Of a stretch of DNA of 64,000 nucleotides, positions 45,307 to 54,989 are shown in pieces. The notes under the pieces are model-generated. The model did no database searches, had not been told where the DNA came from, and saw only the letters and a list, made by a program, of their open reading frames with translations. Location of the stretch: NCBI GenBank assembly GCA_964454015.1, contig CAYVQF010000011.1, forward strand, positions 43,725 through 107,724. Reading direction: 5' to 3'. Position 1 is the first letter of the stretch; the number at the start of each line of letters is the position of its first letter. The DNA is from CAYVQF01 sp964454015 (GTDB lineage: Bacteria; Myxococcota_A; Bradymonadia; UBA4248). The position numbers and the translations under genes are program-made.

Positions 45307-45849
45307 GTGGCGGTAGATAAGGACAACGACGGTATTGGGCTGCTTCTCAAGCATCACGGGAAGGTGCGCCAGCATCTGCGGACGTTGCGCGCGTTGGAGG
45401 CGGTGCTGAGCGGCCTCGATGCGGATGCCGCTCAGGAGGGTCGCGCGCAGTTGCGGGAGTTCATCCGCTTCATCGATCACTGCCACCCGCTGCACGAGCA
45501 GGACGAGACCCACTCGCTGTTCCCGCGCCTAGAGGTGGCGCTGGCACGTCAGGCTTCGGTGGACGCGGCGCTGCTGGCGGATTTTCGCGCGGTCAAAGAC
45601 GAGCATGAGGATTTCGTTCGCTTGTGGGAGCCGGTACGGGAGGCGATGTGGGTGCTGTCGACGCCCGATGCGATCTTGAGTCGTGATCGGTGGCGGGAGG
45701 CGGTGGCGACCCTCTGTGGACATTTCGAGGGGCATTTTGCCCGGGAGGAGGCGCGGCTTTTTCCGGCAGCGGCGGCGCTGCTCAGCGCTGAAGAGACGGC
45801 GGCCGTGGCGGCGGAGATTCGGCAGCGGCATGCGAGCGTGGCGCCTTGA
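45307..45849 (+). CDS. Hemerythrin-domain protein
   Basis: About 180 residues forming a four-helix bundle. Candidate iron ligands are the paired His in LLLKHHGKVRQHL, HCHPLHEQDE, DEHEDF and HFEGHFAREE. This is the pattern of hemerythrin-HHE proteins that carry a di-iron centre for oxygen or NO/redox sensing. GTG 45307 is chosen because GGAGGG at 45297-45302 is well spaced; ATG 45295 is possible. It stands alone after hrpB with a 95-bp gap. No additional signalling domain is attached. Confidence 0.78.
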   Translation: MAVDKDNDGIGLLLKHHGKVRQHLRTLRALEAVLSGLDADAAQEGRAQLREFIRFIDHCHPLHEQDETHSLFPRLEVALARQASVDAALLADFRAVKDEHEDFVRLWEPVREAMWVLSTPDAILSRDRWREAVATLCGHFEGHFAREEARLFPAAAALLSAEETAAVAAEIRQRHASVAP

Positions 45850-45955
45850 GGCTTGGGGTGCGCTTGCGCTGCCAGGGGGTCGTGGCGACCTTAGGGTGTG
45901 ACTAGACGGCTCGGGGTGAGCGGGGCGGGTCTGGGGCGTTGCGCAGAGGTGAAGC

Positions 45956-46936
45956 ATGATGAGTGGTGTCTTAGGGCGCGTGCTTGTGCTCGCGTTCCTC
46001 GTCTGGGGGCTTGGGGCAGGCCAAGTGCAGGCGGGAGAGGCGCCGCCCGGTCACCCGGTGGTGGCGAACCTGTCCTACACCTACAAAGAGGGTCTGCATT
46101 TCTTCTATCCGCCGCGTTACGAAGCGGAGTTGGCGCGGCTCATCGAGGCTTCGCCGCGCTACAAGTCGGTGATCACGGCGGACTTGCGTCCTGAGGTGCT
46201 GGATGACATTCCGGTCTACCTATTGCCGGACCTGGGCGACTACTTTCGGGCTCAGGGACGGCCGGTGCGGGCCCCCGATTGGGCCGGCGGGCTGGCGCTG
46301 CTCGACGAGGAGGTGATTTTGGTGCGGATCGTGCCTCGCGGGGCGAGCCGTCTGGAGCTTGACCGCACGCTGGCCCACGAGATGAGTCACATTGCCTTGC
46401 GGCGCGCCATGGGCTCGCGGGCGATCCCGGCCTGGCTTTACGAGGGCTTCGCCCTGTTGACCACGGAGGTGTGGGGCCTGCGGCGGGCAGAACCGCTGGC
46501 GCAGGCTGGCCTGGCCAACCACATCATTCCTTTGGCTGAGCTCGATGCCTCCTTCCCGAAGAACGCGGCGCGGGCGCAACTGGCCTATGCCCAATCGGGG
46601 CACTTCGTCCGTTGGCTCATCGTCGAGCACGGGCGCCCGGCCTTCAGAACTTGGCTGCGCCTCCTCGGTGAAGGGCAGCCGGTGGAGGCGGCTTTTGTGA
46701 GCGCATTTGGGGAGAGCCTGGCCGATGCGGAGCTGCGATGGCGCGAGGGGCTGGTGGTGGAGCACGGCTGGCTGAGCACGGTGGCGGCAGGGACCACCTT
46801 GTTCTTCGTCATGGGGGTGGCCTTTGTGGGGATCGCCTGGGGGGTGCGTCGGCGCCGGCGGCGGGCGCTGGCGCGGATGAGCCCGGTCGATGAAGACGTG
46901 CCGGGGCATTTGCGCGCCTTTGGGCCTTTTCAATGA
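45956..46936 (+). CDS. Exported membrane-anchored gluzincin metallopeptidase (peptidase MA-like)
   Basis: 326 residues. A signal peptide ends at VQAGE. The zinc motif HEMSH (H141, E142, H145) is followed by the third ligand Glu163 in LYEGFA, the arrangement of the peptidase MA (M61-like) clan. A transmembrane helix at about 283-303 and an Arg-rich stop-transfer segment anchor the C-terminus, so the active site faces the periplasm. AGGTGAAG precedes ATG 45956. It ends 10 bp from the convergent mutS stop. Substrate unknown. Confidence 0.8.
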   Translation: MMSGVLGRVLVLAFLVWGLGAGQVQAGEAPPGHPVVANLSYTYKEGLHFFYPPRYEAELARLIEASPRYKSVITADLRPEVLDDIPVYLLPDLGDYFRAQGRPVRAPDWAGGLALLDEEVILVRIVPRGASRLELDRTLAHEMSHIALRRAMGSRAIPAWLYEGFALLTTEVWGLRRAEPLAQAGLANHIIPLAELDASFPKNAARAQLAYAQSGHFVRWLIVEHGRPAFRTWLRLLGEGQPVEAAFVSAFGESLADAELRWREGLVVEHGWLSTVAAGTTLFFVMGVAFVGIAWGVRRRRRRALARMSPVDEDVPGHLRAFGPFQ

Positions 46937-46946
46937 GGGGGAGGCG

Positions 46947-49745
46947 CTAGCGGTTTTTCAGACGCTTCTGCCACTTGTAGAGGAGGTTGAGGGCTTGGAG
47001 GGGGCTGGTGGTATCCAGGCTGAGGGTCTCGAGTTCGCGGAGGCATTGCTGGTGTTGGGGCGACGGTGCGGCGTTGTCTGTGTTCTTGTTCGTCGGCCGG
47101 GCGAAGAGGGCGAGCTGGGCGAGGGGGTGGGGCGTGGCGCGTTCGCTGTCGGGATTGAGCTCGGCGTTGCCCGCGTGGAGCGCCATGGTGGGGCGCCCGT
47201 GTTCGTCCCGTGAGTTCATCTCGAGGTTGTAGAGGATCTCTTCGGCCCGCTCCAAGACGGCCGCGGGGAGCCCAGCGAGGCGCCCGACCTGGATGCCGTA
47301 AGAGCGGTTGGCGGCGCCCGGGACGAGTTTGCGGAGGAAGATGATTTCCTTCTGCCACTCTTTGACGGCGACGGAGTAATTGGCGACCCCCGACAGGGTG
47401 CGGGCGAGGTCGGTGAGCTCGTGGTAGTGGGTGGCGAAGAGGACCCGGGCAGCGATCTGACCGTGCAGGTGTTCGGCGACAGCCCAGGCGATGGAGAGCC
47501 CATCGAAGGTGGAGGTGCCGCGGCCGATCTCGTCGAGGATGACGAGGCTGCGCTCGGAGGCGTGTCGTAGGATGTGGGCCGTTTCGGTCATCTCGACCAT
47601 GAAGGTCGACTGGCCGAGGGCGAGATTGTCGCTGGCACCGACGCGGGAGAAGATGCGGTCGACCAGGCCGATTTCGGCCTGGTCGGCGGGCACGAAGGAG
47701 CCGGCCTGGGCCATGAGCACCAAGAGGGCGGACTGGCGGATGACCGTGGACTTACCGGCCATGTTGGGGCCGGTGATGATGAGCAGGCGCGCGTTCTCGG
47801 CGTCCATGGCGAGGTCGTTGGGGATAAAGCGCTCTCCTGGGGCCATGAAGCGTTCGACCACGGGGTGACGGCCGCCTTCGATGTGGAGGCGGCGCGCGTC
47901 GGTGATCTGAGGGCGGCAGTATTTGCGTTGATGGGCCAGGTGGGCCAAGGCAGCGATGACGTCGAGGGTGGCGAGCTGTTGGCCCGTGAGCCGGATTCGG
48001 GCGAGCTGGGCGACGATGCGCTGGCGCAGGTCTTCGAAGAGTTCGACCTCCAGGGCGCGCCGTCTTTCATCGGCCGTGAGCACTTCCTCTTCGTATTCCT
48101 TGAGCTCGGGGGTGTAGTAGCGCTCGCAGTTGGCGAGGGTCTGGCGGCGAATGTAGTGGTCCGGTGCGAGGTGCTGGTTGGAGCGGGTGATTTCGATGAA
48201 GTAACCGAAGACCTTGGAGTACTTGATTTTGAGGGAGCCGATTTTGGTGAGATCGCGCTGTTGGCGCTCGTAGTCCAGGAGCCAGTCTTTGCCGCTGCGG
48301 GCCAGCGCGGCTAGCTTATCGAGTTCGGCATGGTAGCCGGCCTTGATGACGCCGCCGTCCTGGGCTTGCAGGGGGGGCTCATCGACCAGGGCCTCGGCGA
48401 TGTGTTGGCGCACGTCATCGCAGGGGTCGAGCTGGGCGCGCAACTCGACGAGCAGTTGTGCTGTGGTGCCTTCGAGGGCGTTGAGCAAGGCGGGGACGAG
48501 GTCGAGGGTGCGCCGGAGGGCGACGAGGTCACGGGGGGTCGCCTTGGCCAAAGCGAGTCGGCCGCCGAGGCGCTCCAGGTCTTGTGCCTGGCGCAGGAGG
48601 TCACGGATTTTTTCCCGCAAGTCGAAGTCGTGGTGGAGCGCCGCGACGGCGTCGAGGCGTGCCTCGATGCGGGCGCGTTGCAGCAGGGGGTAGTTGAGCC
48701 AGGTGCGCAAGAGGCGCGCGCCAGCGCTGGTCAGGGTTTCATCGATTTCGCCGAGGAGCGAGCCCTCACGCTTGGCGCCGCGCAGGGTTTCGTGGATCTC
48801 GAGGTTGGCCTGGGTGGCGGCGTCGAGGATCATGTAGTCGGCGACCCGATAGGGGCGGAGGCTCAGGATGTGGCCCGCGACCCCGCGCTGGGTCTCTTTA
48901 CAATACCACAAGAGGGCAGCGACGGCCTCCTCGGTGTGCTGGCTGGCGCGGAAAGAGAAGTCGCGGACCTGTTGAAAGAAGGCCTTGATCCGCTCTGGCG
49001 CGAGGTAGTAGCTCTGGCTCTGAACTTCGCTGGGGAGGCGTGTGGCGTCGGCGACGGTGCGTAAGAAATGGCGCGGGTCGAAGTGGGTGTCGTCGATGGC
49101 GCGGACGTGCAGGGTGGGGTTGCGCAGCGCCGTGGTGAGGAGGGGAGCAACGGCGGCGGGGGCGAGGACCTCGCGGATCCCGAGGCGGGCGATCTCGGCG
49201 GCGAGAGAGGCGATGCCGAGTACTTCCGTGACGGCGAAGTCCCCCGTGGCCAGATCCAGTGACGCGACGCCGAGCATGTTCTCCTCGGGGCCGCCCTTGT
49301 GCCCGCCGGCGACGGCGGCCAGGAGGCGCGGTTTGCGGTCCTCGCCAGGGCGGTTGTCGAGGAGGGTCCCGGGGGTGATGATCTGGGTGACCCCGCGGCG
49401 GACGATGCCAACGGCCTTTTGGGGGTCCTCGAGCTGATCGCAGACGGCGACGACGTAGCCCTTCTCGACGAGGGCCAGGGTGTAGTCTTCGAGGGTGCGG
49501 TGGGGCACGCCGGCCATGGGGATTTCGTCGCTCTCACCTTTGTTGCGGGAGGTCAGGGTCAGGCCGAGCTCGCGGCTCAGGAGGTGGGCGTCGTCGAAGA
49601 AAACTTCATAGAAATCACCCATTCTAAAGAGTAAGACCGCCTCGGGGTGGGCCACTTTGGCCCCGATGTATTGTTCCATCATCGGGGTGAGCTTGAGCTT
49701 CACTCCTTGGAAGATCACGGTGTCGTCGTTCAGCTTCTCGAGCAC
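46947..49745 (-). CDS. mutS: DNA mismatch repair protein MutS
   Basis: 932 residues. The mismatch-recognition motif GDFYEVF (F45, E47), the connector and clamp regions, Walker A GPNMAGKST, the DEIGRGTSTFDG signature and the ATHYHELT box are intact. MutS detects mismatches and recruits MutL. The frame is open to 49796, but GTG 49745 has AGGAGG 6 bases upstream and gives the expected N-terminus (the family normally begins 10-20 residues before TPMMEQY). A C-terminal helical tail of about 100 residues follows the ATPase. No mutL is in the window. Confidence 0.95.
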   Translation of the reverse strand: MLEKLNDDTVIFQGVKLKLTPMMEQYIGAKVAHPEAVLLFRMGDFYEVFFDDAHLLSRELGLTLTSRNKGESDEIPMAGVPHRTLEDYTLALVEKGYVVAVCDQLEDPQKAVGIVRRGVTQIITPGTLLDNRPGEDRKPRLLAAVAGGHKGGPEENMLGVASLDLATGDFAVTEVLGIASLAAEIARLGIREVLAPAAVAPLLTTALRNPTLHVRAIDDTHFDPRHFLRTVADATRLPSEVQSQSYYLAPERIKAFFQQVRDFSFRASQHTEEAVAALLWYCKETQRGVAGHILSLRPYRVADYMILDAATQANLEIHETLRGAKREGSLLGEIDETLTSAGARLLRTWLNYPLLQRARIEARLDAVAALHHDFDLREKIRDLLRQAQDLERLGGRLALAKATPRDLVALRRTLDLVPALLNALEGTTAQLLVELRAQLDPCDDVRQHIAEALVDEPPLQAQDGGVIKAGYHAELDKLAALARSGKDWLLDYERQQRDLTKIGSLKIKYSKVFGYFIEITRSNQHLAPDHYIRRQTLANCERYYTPELKEYEEEVLTADERRRALEVELFEDLRQRIVAQLARIRLTGQQLATLDVIAALAHLAHQRKYCRPQITDARRLHIEGGRHPVVERFMAPGERFIPNDLAMDAENARLLIITGPNMAGKSTVIRQSALLVLMAQAGSFVPADQAEIGLVDRIFSRVGASDNLALGQSTFMVEMTETAHILRHASERSLVILDEIGRGTSTFDGLSIAWAVAEHLHGQIAARVLFATHYHELTDLARTLSGVANYSVAVKEWQKEIIFLRKLVPGAANRSYGIQVGRLAGLPAAVLERAEEILYNLEMNSRDEHGRPTMALHAGNAELNPDSERATPHPLAQLALFARPTNKNTDNAAPSPQHQQCLRELETLSLDTTSPLQALNLLYKWQKRLKNR

Positions 49746-49973
49746 GGCCAACCTCCTCACCGCAGCGGCGCGCTGTTGCATCCGTTGCCATAGCATGGAA
49801 TGCCCGAGGAGACACCCATGTCGATGTGGGGGCTATGGGGGAGTCAGCAGGGGGCCGTCGTGCTGATGCATCCCCTTGCAGTGGTGACACATTCTCGGGA
49901 ACATGGCGGCGCCGCTGCGGCCGTGCCGGGGAGCCGGAGCGGGAGAGAGACGCGAGTGGCCAAGGGAGAGGCA

Positions 49974-51281
49974 ATGCGGCACGAATGGGTGGAGAAGTGT
50001 TGGGATGTGGCGTGGCGGTGGACGTGCTTGGCTGGCATCTGCTGGCTAGGGCTGGCAGGCTGTGGCGCGGCGCCCTCCGTTCCCGAGGTGCCGACAGGGC
50101 GCGTGGAAACAACGGTGGAGGAGGCAACACAGCCCTCGTGCCGGCCAGGGGGCGGCGGCCATCTCTTCGATGGGGCAGTGCGCAGCGCCAGCTTGTTGAC
50201 GGCGGGCAACGGGGTGGTGGCGGTCTTTGCCTTCGACACGGAGCAGGCGGCTTACTTGATGTGGCCCGACGCTGCGCAGCCAGTGCGCGTGGCCATGCAC
50301 GCCCAGGTGGCTTGCCTCGATGTCAGCGCTGGCGGGGTGGTGTCCTTGGCGACCATCGAGCGCGCTCAGGACCTCCCGACGACGCGTCTGGTGGTGCGTC
50401 ACTATTCGGCCCAAGGGGAGGCGGTGGGCACGTGGTCACCTGAAAGCCCAGAGCTATGGCCTGAGCCGGGCAGCCGTTGTGCTTGGATCCACGATGCCTC
50501 TGGGGAGGTGGCGGCCCTGCTGAGTCGTTCCCGCGCCGCTGAGCCTGGTGCTCCGCTGGAGCTGTGGTTGAGTGGTCCAGGGCGCGACGGGGTCCCCTTC
50601 GGTCTCGGGCCGCATGTGCCAGCCATTGAGGCGGCGCATGCCCTGCCGGGTGCGGCGCTGGTGGTGCTGTCACGGGTGGAGAGCGACGCCGAGCAGCGCC
50701 GGGTTTTGCTGTGGTGGGCCGAGCAGATAGACGACCAGGCGCAGCGGGTCGAGCTGACGGCGGCGACGCGCATCCCCGTTGGCATTGGGGTAGAGTCGCG
50801 CACCAAGATCATTTCGCAGTGGGTGAGCCCGCTGACGCTGCCCACGGGTTTTGCGCCGCTCTTCGTGGGGGTGCGCACGCAGGCATCCTCCGTGCACAGT
50901 CCCGATCGAAAAGGTTGGGGCCCAGCGCTGCATTCGGCGCTGCGCGCGCCGGTCAACAAGGGGATCGCGGCACCGGCGACCTTCTTTCGCGGTCGTTGGT
51001 GGGTGGCGTTGCGCCCCGACCCGACCCTTTACCATGCCCGTCGTGATCTGCCCTATAGGGAGTGGGTCGTGGCCTTGGACGAGGGGGTGGTGCATCCACT
51101 GCGTTTGCCCGAGGGGCTCTATCACAGTCAGCTTTTGCCAGGTGAACACCGCTGGTGGTTGGTGGCGCTGGGGGCTCCTGTTGCGGAGTCATTTGATTTG
51201 TCGCAGGGTCTCTTCCTGTTGCATTTTGATGGGGACGAAGGGTGTTTGGCGACGCTGGATACACATTTTCCTGGTTTTTAA
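49974..51281 (+). CDS. Lipoprotein of unknown function
   Basis: 435 residues from ATG 49974, which has AGGGAGAGG just upstream; the frame is open to 49800. A hydrophobic signal ends in the lipobox LAGC. The mature protein is rich in strands and Trp with a repetitive pattern (a segment every 45-60 residues beginning 'LLTAGNGVV', 'VVSLATIERAQ', 'WIHDASGEVAAL', 'VVLSRVESD'), which could be a beta-propeller. It is divergent from mutS (228 bp between starts) and followed by another exported protein. No enzymatic motif was recognised. Confidence 0.75.
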   Translation: MRHEWVEKCWDVAWRWTCLAGICWLGLAGCGAAPSVPEVPTGRVETTVEEATQPSCRPGGGGHLFDGAVRSASLLTAGNGVVAVFAFDTEQAAYLMWPDAAQPVRVAMHAQVACLDVSAGGVVSLATIERAQDLPTTRLVVRHYSAQGEAVGTWSPESPELWPEPGSRCAWIHDASGEVAALLSRSRAAEPGAPLELWLSGPGRDGVPFGLGPHVPAIEAAHALPGAALVVLSRVESDAEQRRVLLWWAEQIDDQAQRVELTAATRIPVGIGVESRTKIISQWVSPLTLPTGFAPLFVGVRTQASSVHSPDRKGWGPALHSALRAPVNKGIAAPATFFRGRWWVALRPDPTLYHARRDLPYREWVVALDEGVVHPLRLPEGLYHSQLLPGEHRWWLVALGAPVAESFDLSQGLFLLHFDGDEGCLATLDTHFPGF

Positions 51282-51410
51282 GTGGTTTTGGCGTCAGAAG
51301 AAAGGGCAGTTTTTCCAGGGCGCGGCGCCGTTCGGGGCTTGTCATCGGGCTCAAAGGGCTGCAAGATGAGACGTGGCGTGAAGCGTACTCGCACAGCATG
51401 GGAAGAGGTC

Positions 51411-51908
51411 ATGATGGGGCGCAGACAAAGAGCCTTGGTATTCTTTCTCTTCGGGTCGTTGCTTTTTTTGCCGGCGGTGGCTGCTGCCCAAGCGCCGACC
51501 GATTTCAGTGACGCCGAGCGGCCACTCATGCAGTGGCCCTTTCAGACGCTGAGTTACCATGTCGAGACGGATGGCCTGAACATTTATCAGCACACGCGTA
51601 TTGCTGAGTCGCCGGATCAGGTCTTCATCTACGCGCGCGAGGTCCTGAGCAATAGGGGCAGCATCGGCGGACTGACGGTAACTGGGGTTTCCCAGGGCGC
51701 GGAGCCGGGCTTCTACCACATCGCTTTGGGGACGGACAACGTGCGGCATTATGTCCAGGTCAAGCCAGATGGTGCCGGGACGCTGCTCATCGTTAAGGCG
51801 ACGCCCTTTGCCATTGTGTCAGGGTTTTATAAGCGCGCGCTTTTTGGCTACCGCTTGGGGGATGGCCATTCGGTTGGGGTTCAGCGCTACGATTTTCGCG
51901 ACGAGTGA
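51411..51908 (+). CDS. Small secreted protein of unknown function
   Basis: About 165 residues from ATG 51411 (GGAAGAGG upstream), with a hydrophobic signal peptide ending VAAAQA. The mature part is a compact mixed alpha/beta domain (YHVETDGLNIYQHTRIAESPDQV, HYVQVKPDGAGTLLIVKATPF). The frame is open upstream to 51282 but the residues there are not signal-like. The 3' end overlaps the convergent ParA-HTH gene by 22 bp. No family was recognised. Confidence 0.65.
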   Translation: MMGRRQRALVFFLFGSLLFLPAVAAAQAPTDFSDAERPLMQWPFQTLSYHVETDGLNIYQHTRIAESPDQVFIYAREVLSNRGSIGGLTVTGVSQGAEPGFYHIALGTDNVRHYVQVKPDGAGTLLIVKATPFAIVSGFYKRALFGYRLGDGHSVGVQRYDFRDE

Positions 51909-53362
51909 GCCAGGACAAGGGCCTCCCCGATTTCTTTGCCATCGAGGTCGAGGAACTTGGCCAGATCGTTGGCATAGGCGCGAAGGTAGGCCGGGGTGAG
52001 GTCTTCGACGCGACCGCTCTCGATGGCTTCGAGGTGTTTGACGCCGATGCGGGTGCGCAGAGAGAGCTCTCGGAGTGACAAGCCCTTGCTCTCCCGCGCC
52101 TCTTTGACCTTGGCCGCGGCCGCAGTGGCCGTGGCAGGGAAGGGAGCGGGGGTGATGGCGACGCCAACGGCAGGTAGTTGCATGGAGCTGGTGCCGTCGT
52201 CGAGGCTGGCCTTGCGGTAGGCGGCGTCGAGCAGGGCGAGGGCGTGTTTGCGCACGGCAGGATCGACCACGGTCGCGATGAGGCCATTCTCTCGGCGGTA
52301 GCCTTCCCACAAGCGGCGGTACACGGGGCGAAGCTCTTGGCCAGGGGCGAGGGTCAAAAAGGCGCGCGGTTGTTCGGCAGGATCCACCAAGGCTAGGCAG
52401 GGCAGCTCCTCGAACAAAGTGGCGCGGTCGCTCTGCAGCAGCGTGCGGGCCAGGTGGTCCAGGTCCCCGGCGATGGACTCCTCGCGTGGCAAGTTCATGC
52501 CCGGTGCCAGGCGTCGGACAAAGAACCAGCGGCGCTCTTCGTGGCAGACGCCGCCCAGGGGGCGGACGCGGATGCCCAGCTCCAAGGCCCAGGCATGGCA
52601 GAGGCTCTCGCCTTGCACGGACTCGGAGGTCTCGCGGCACTGGTTGAGGAGGAGGAAGACGCGCAGGGCTTCACAAGCGCGCACCAAGACGCTGCGGGCT
52701 TGATCCGTACTCAGTGCACGGAAGAGGCTGACGAAGTGCCACCGCATGGGGGCCGCCTCGACCTTCTCGAGGACCTCTTTGGCGTGAGGCGTGTCGGCGA
52801 AACACCAACGCTCACGGCCAGGGTTGGAGAGCTCGTCCGGGGGACGCCGCAGCACATGGCGGACGCAGGCGCGCAACATCTGGGCGGCGCAAGACAGGGC
52901 CGAGCCTTCGGGGGTGGCGAGCAAGAGGGGGACATCGGCGCGGACGAAGAGGTCGCAGGTGGCCTCTTCGAAGCCAGCGGGCAAATCGAGGAGCACCCAA
53001 TCGACGTCCTGTTTACGCAGGGCGTCAATGATCTGTGCGGTGTTCTCCCCTTCGCCGAGGTTGCGGTCGTCGAGGACTGCATAGCTTACGCGATCGATGG
53101 AGGTTGGTTGGGGCAGGACGGCGGCGACGGCCAATTGTTGAGGGGTAGCGGGTTGGGCGATGGGCATCTCGAGCAGCCAGGCGATGGTCTGCGAGTGGGG
53201 CACCAGATCGATGATGAGCACCCGCTGTTCGCGTCGCGCGAGGGCGCGGGCCAGCTCGAGGGCGACGGTGCTTCTGCCGACGCCGCCCTTGGGGCCAGCG
53301 ATGGCCACGATGAGAGGCGCGTGAGCCGCCTTCTGCGAGGGCACTTCCGATTCTTCAGCCAC
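51887..53362 (-). CDS. ParA/MinD-like ATPase fused to a RodZ-type helix-turn-helix domain
   Basis: 491 residues. The N-terminal P-loop GPKGGVGRST has the signature Lys of the ParA/MinD class (K25) but Arg30 where the Walker Lys of KGGxGK is expected. IIDLVPHSQ and WVLLDLPAGF correspond to the switch motifs. A middle region of about 200 residues is not assigned. Residues of about 430-470 form an HTH of the RodZ/HTH_25 type (ESKGLSLRELSLRTRIGVKHLEAIESG). The GTG start lies inside the end of selA, with GGAG 7 bases upstream, so the two genes overlap by 8 bases. A DNA-positioning or regulatory ATPase is suggested, but nucleotide hydrolysis may be impaired. Confidence 0.8.
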   Translation of the reverse strand: MAEESEVPSQKAAHAPLIVAIAGPKGGVGRSTVALELARALARREQRVLIIDLVPHSQTIAWLLEMPIAQPATPQQLAVAAVLPQPTSIDRVSYAVLDDRNLGEGENTAQIIDALRKQDVDWVLLDLPAGFEEATCDLFVRADVPLLLATPEGSALSCAAQMLRACVRHVLRRPPDELSNPGRERWCFADTPHAKEVLEKVEAAPMRWHFVSLFRALSTDQARSVLVRACEALRVFLLLNQCRETSESVQGESLCHAWALELGIRVRPLGGVCHEERRWFFVRRLAPGMNLPREESIAGDLDHLARTLLQSDRATLFEELPCLALVDPAEQPRAFLTLAPGQELRPVYRRLWEGYRRENGLIATVVDPAVRKHALALLDAAYRKASLDDGTSSMQLPAVGVAITPAPFPATATAAAAKVKEARESKGLSLRELSLRTRIGVKHLEAIESGRVEDLTPAYLRAYANDLAKFLDLDGKEIGEALVLAHSSRKS

Positions 53363-54758
53363 AGGTCATCTCCAGTGAATCACGACAGACAGCGAGCAGG
53401 GCAGCAAAGAGGGCTTCGTCTTGGTCTGCAGGGACGCTGCGTAGATCCAAGAGCAAGCGTTGATTGTGGACTTTGGCAATCACAGGTGGCCGGTGTCGTC
53501 TGAGGCGGCCAGCGAGAAGGTGCGCCGAGAGTGTGGGATGTCGCAGCGCCACGGCCCAGGATGGGAGCTGTTGGCCTGGCAGCGAACCGCCTCCAACGGT
53601 GCTCTCCGTGGCGACCTCTTCACAACAGGGCACGGCGGTGCTTTGTTCCAGGCGGTCGCAGATGGCGCGCGCGCGTTGGCGTAGGGCTTCAGGAGGGGTG
53701 CGGGCAGCGCTCAGCCAGGGGAAGGCTTCGAAGTGGCCGTCCTGCTGGAGACGGAGGGTGGCTTCGAGGGCTGCGAGGGTCAGTTTACAGGGGCGCAGGG
53801 CGCGAAAGAGGGGATGCCTGGCGCAGGCCGCGACGGCATCGGCGTTGCCCAAGATGATGCCGGCTTGGGGGCCGCCGAGGACTTTGTCTCCGCTGAAGAG
53901 GACCAGGTCCGCGCCAGCCTCGAGGGCGGTGCGAGGGTTGAGGGCTGCCCCCCAATCGGGGGCGAAGGTCGCGGCGCCGAGGTCCTCGATGACCCAGAGT
54001 CGGTCGTGCGCTGGACGCCGTTGGGCCGCGGCGAGGGTCACGAGGTCGGCCAGGGGGACGGTCTCGGTGAATCCCTGGATGACGAAGTTGGAGGGGTGCA
54101 CTTTGAGGATGACCGCCGTGTCGGGGCGGATGGCAGCGGCGTAGTCCGCCAGGCGCGTGCGGTTGGTGGTGCCGACCTCGCAGAGCTGCGCGCCGCCTTG
54201 GACGATGATGTCGGGGATGCGAAAGGCGCCGCCGATTTCGACGAGCTCACCGCGGCTGACGACGACGGCGCGGGCGTGGGCGAGGGCCGAGAGGGCGAGG
54301 AGGACGGCGGCGGCGTTGTTGTTGACGACGAGGGCTGCTTGGGCGCCGCTCAAGGTACAGAGGAGGGTGTTGAGGTAGGCATTGCGCGTGCCGCGTTTGC
54401 CGTCAGCGAGGGAGAACTCGAGGTTGACGTAGCCTGTGTGCTTGGCGAGGGCTTGTGCGACCGCCGGGGCAAGGGGCGCGCGGCCCAGGTTGGTGTGGAG
54501 GAGGACGCCCGTGGCGTTGATGACGTTTTGGAGGTGATCGTCTTCCTCGGCGCGCCATTCTTGGAGGGTGGATCCAATGAGGTCCGTGAAGCCAGGTACG
54601 GCTTGCTGGGGGTGGGCGAGGAGTTGCTGGCGGACTTGGTCGAGGACCTGGCGGATCAGCGTGCGCCGGCGCAGGTGCGGCACCTGGGCGAGGGCCGGAG
54701 CGGCCATGAGGCGGTCGACTTGGGGCAGTTGCCGGAGGCGGGCTTGATCGGGATTCAT
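53355..54758 (-). CDS. selA: L-seryl-tRNA(Sec) selenium transferase SelA
   Basis: 467 residues from ATG 54758. The hallmark NATGVLLHTNLGRAPL, the VNNNAAAVLL and GTTNRT segments and the PLP-lysine motif FSGDKVLGGPQ (K292) are intact. The enzyme converts seryl-tRNA(Sec) to selenocysteyl-tRNA using selenophosphate, so this genome probably makes selenoproteins. selB, selD and the tRNA gene selC are not in the window. It is followed with an 8-base overlap by the ParA-HTH gene, which is not a usual partner. The start has no strong ribosome-binding site. Confidence 0.92.
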   Translation of the reverse strand: MNPDQARLRQLPQVDRLMAAPALAQVPHLRRRTLIRQVLDQVRQQLLAHPQQAVPGFTDLIGSTLQEWRAEEDDHLQNVINATGVLLHTNLGRAPLAPAVAQALAKHTGYVNLEFSLADGKRGTRNAYLNTLLCTLSGAQAALVVNNNAAAVLLALSALAHARAVVVSRGELVEIGGAFRIPDIIVQGGAQLCEVGTTNRTRLADYAAAIRPDTAVILKVHPSNFVIQGFTETVPLADLVTLAAAQRRPAHDRLWVIEDLGAATFAPDWGAALNPRTALEAGADLVLFSGDKVLGGPQAGIILGNADAVAACARHPLFRALRPCKLTLAALEATLRLQQDGHFEAFPWLSAARTPPEALRQRARAICDRLEQSTAVPCCEEVATESTVGGGSLPGQQLPSWAVALRHPTLSAHLLAGRLRRHRPPVIAKVHNQRLLLDLRSVPADQDEALFAALLAVCRDSLEMTCG

Positions 54759-54916
54759 GGGCTCGTAGAGGTGGGCGAGAGCAGGTGTGGTGGGCCAGGA
54801 GTGACCCGTTGGAGGCGAAGTATAGCCCAAGGTGTGGAAATCTGCAGTGGTCCAAGGGTTGGCATTGCGCGGTGGGAGGTGGCATAGGGGGGCGGCAATG
54901 GCGTCGGCGTGGCTGG

Positions 54917-54945
54917 TGGTTACGCAGGCCGTGGGTGGTTATAAT
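54917..54945 (+). promoter_or_regulatory. Candidate promoter of the phoH operon
   Basis: A perfect TATAAT at 54940-54945, preceded at 17 bp by a weak -35 (TGGTTA, 54917-54922), lies 45 bp before the phoH start in the divergent selA-phoH region. Confidence 0.45.
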
Positions 54946-54989
54946 CACGCGCAGCGGCAGGCGTGTCGTTGTGCCTCGAGGAGGAAAAT

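Noticed and set aside
54759..54989. Selenocysteine tRNA gene (selC) near selA
   Set aside because: No cloverleaf or CCA end could be traced in this region.
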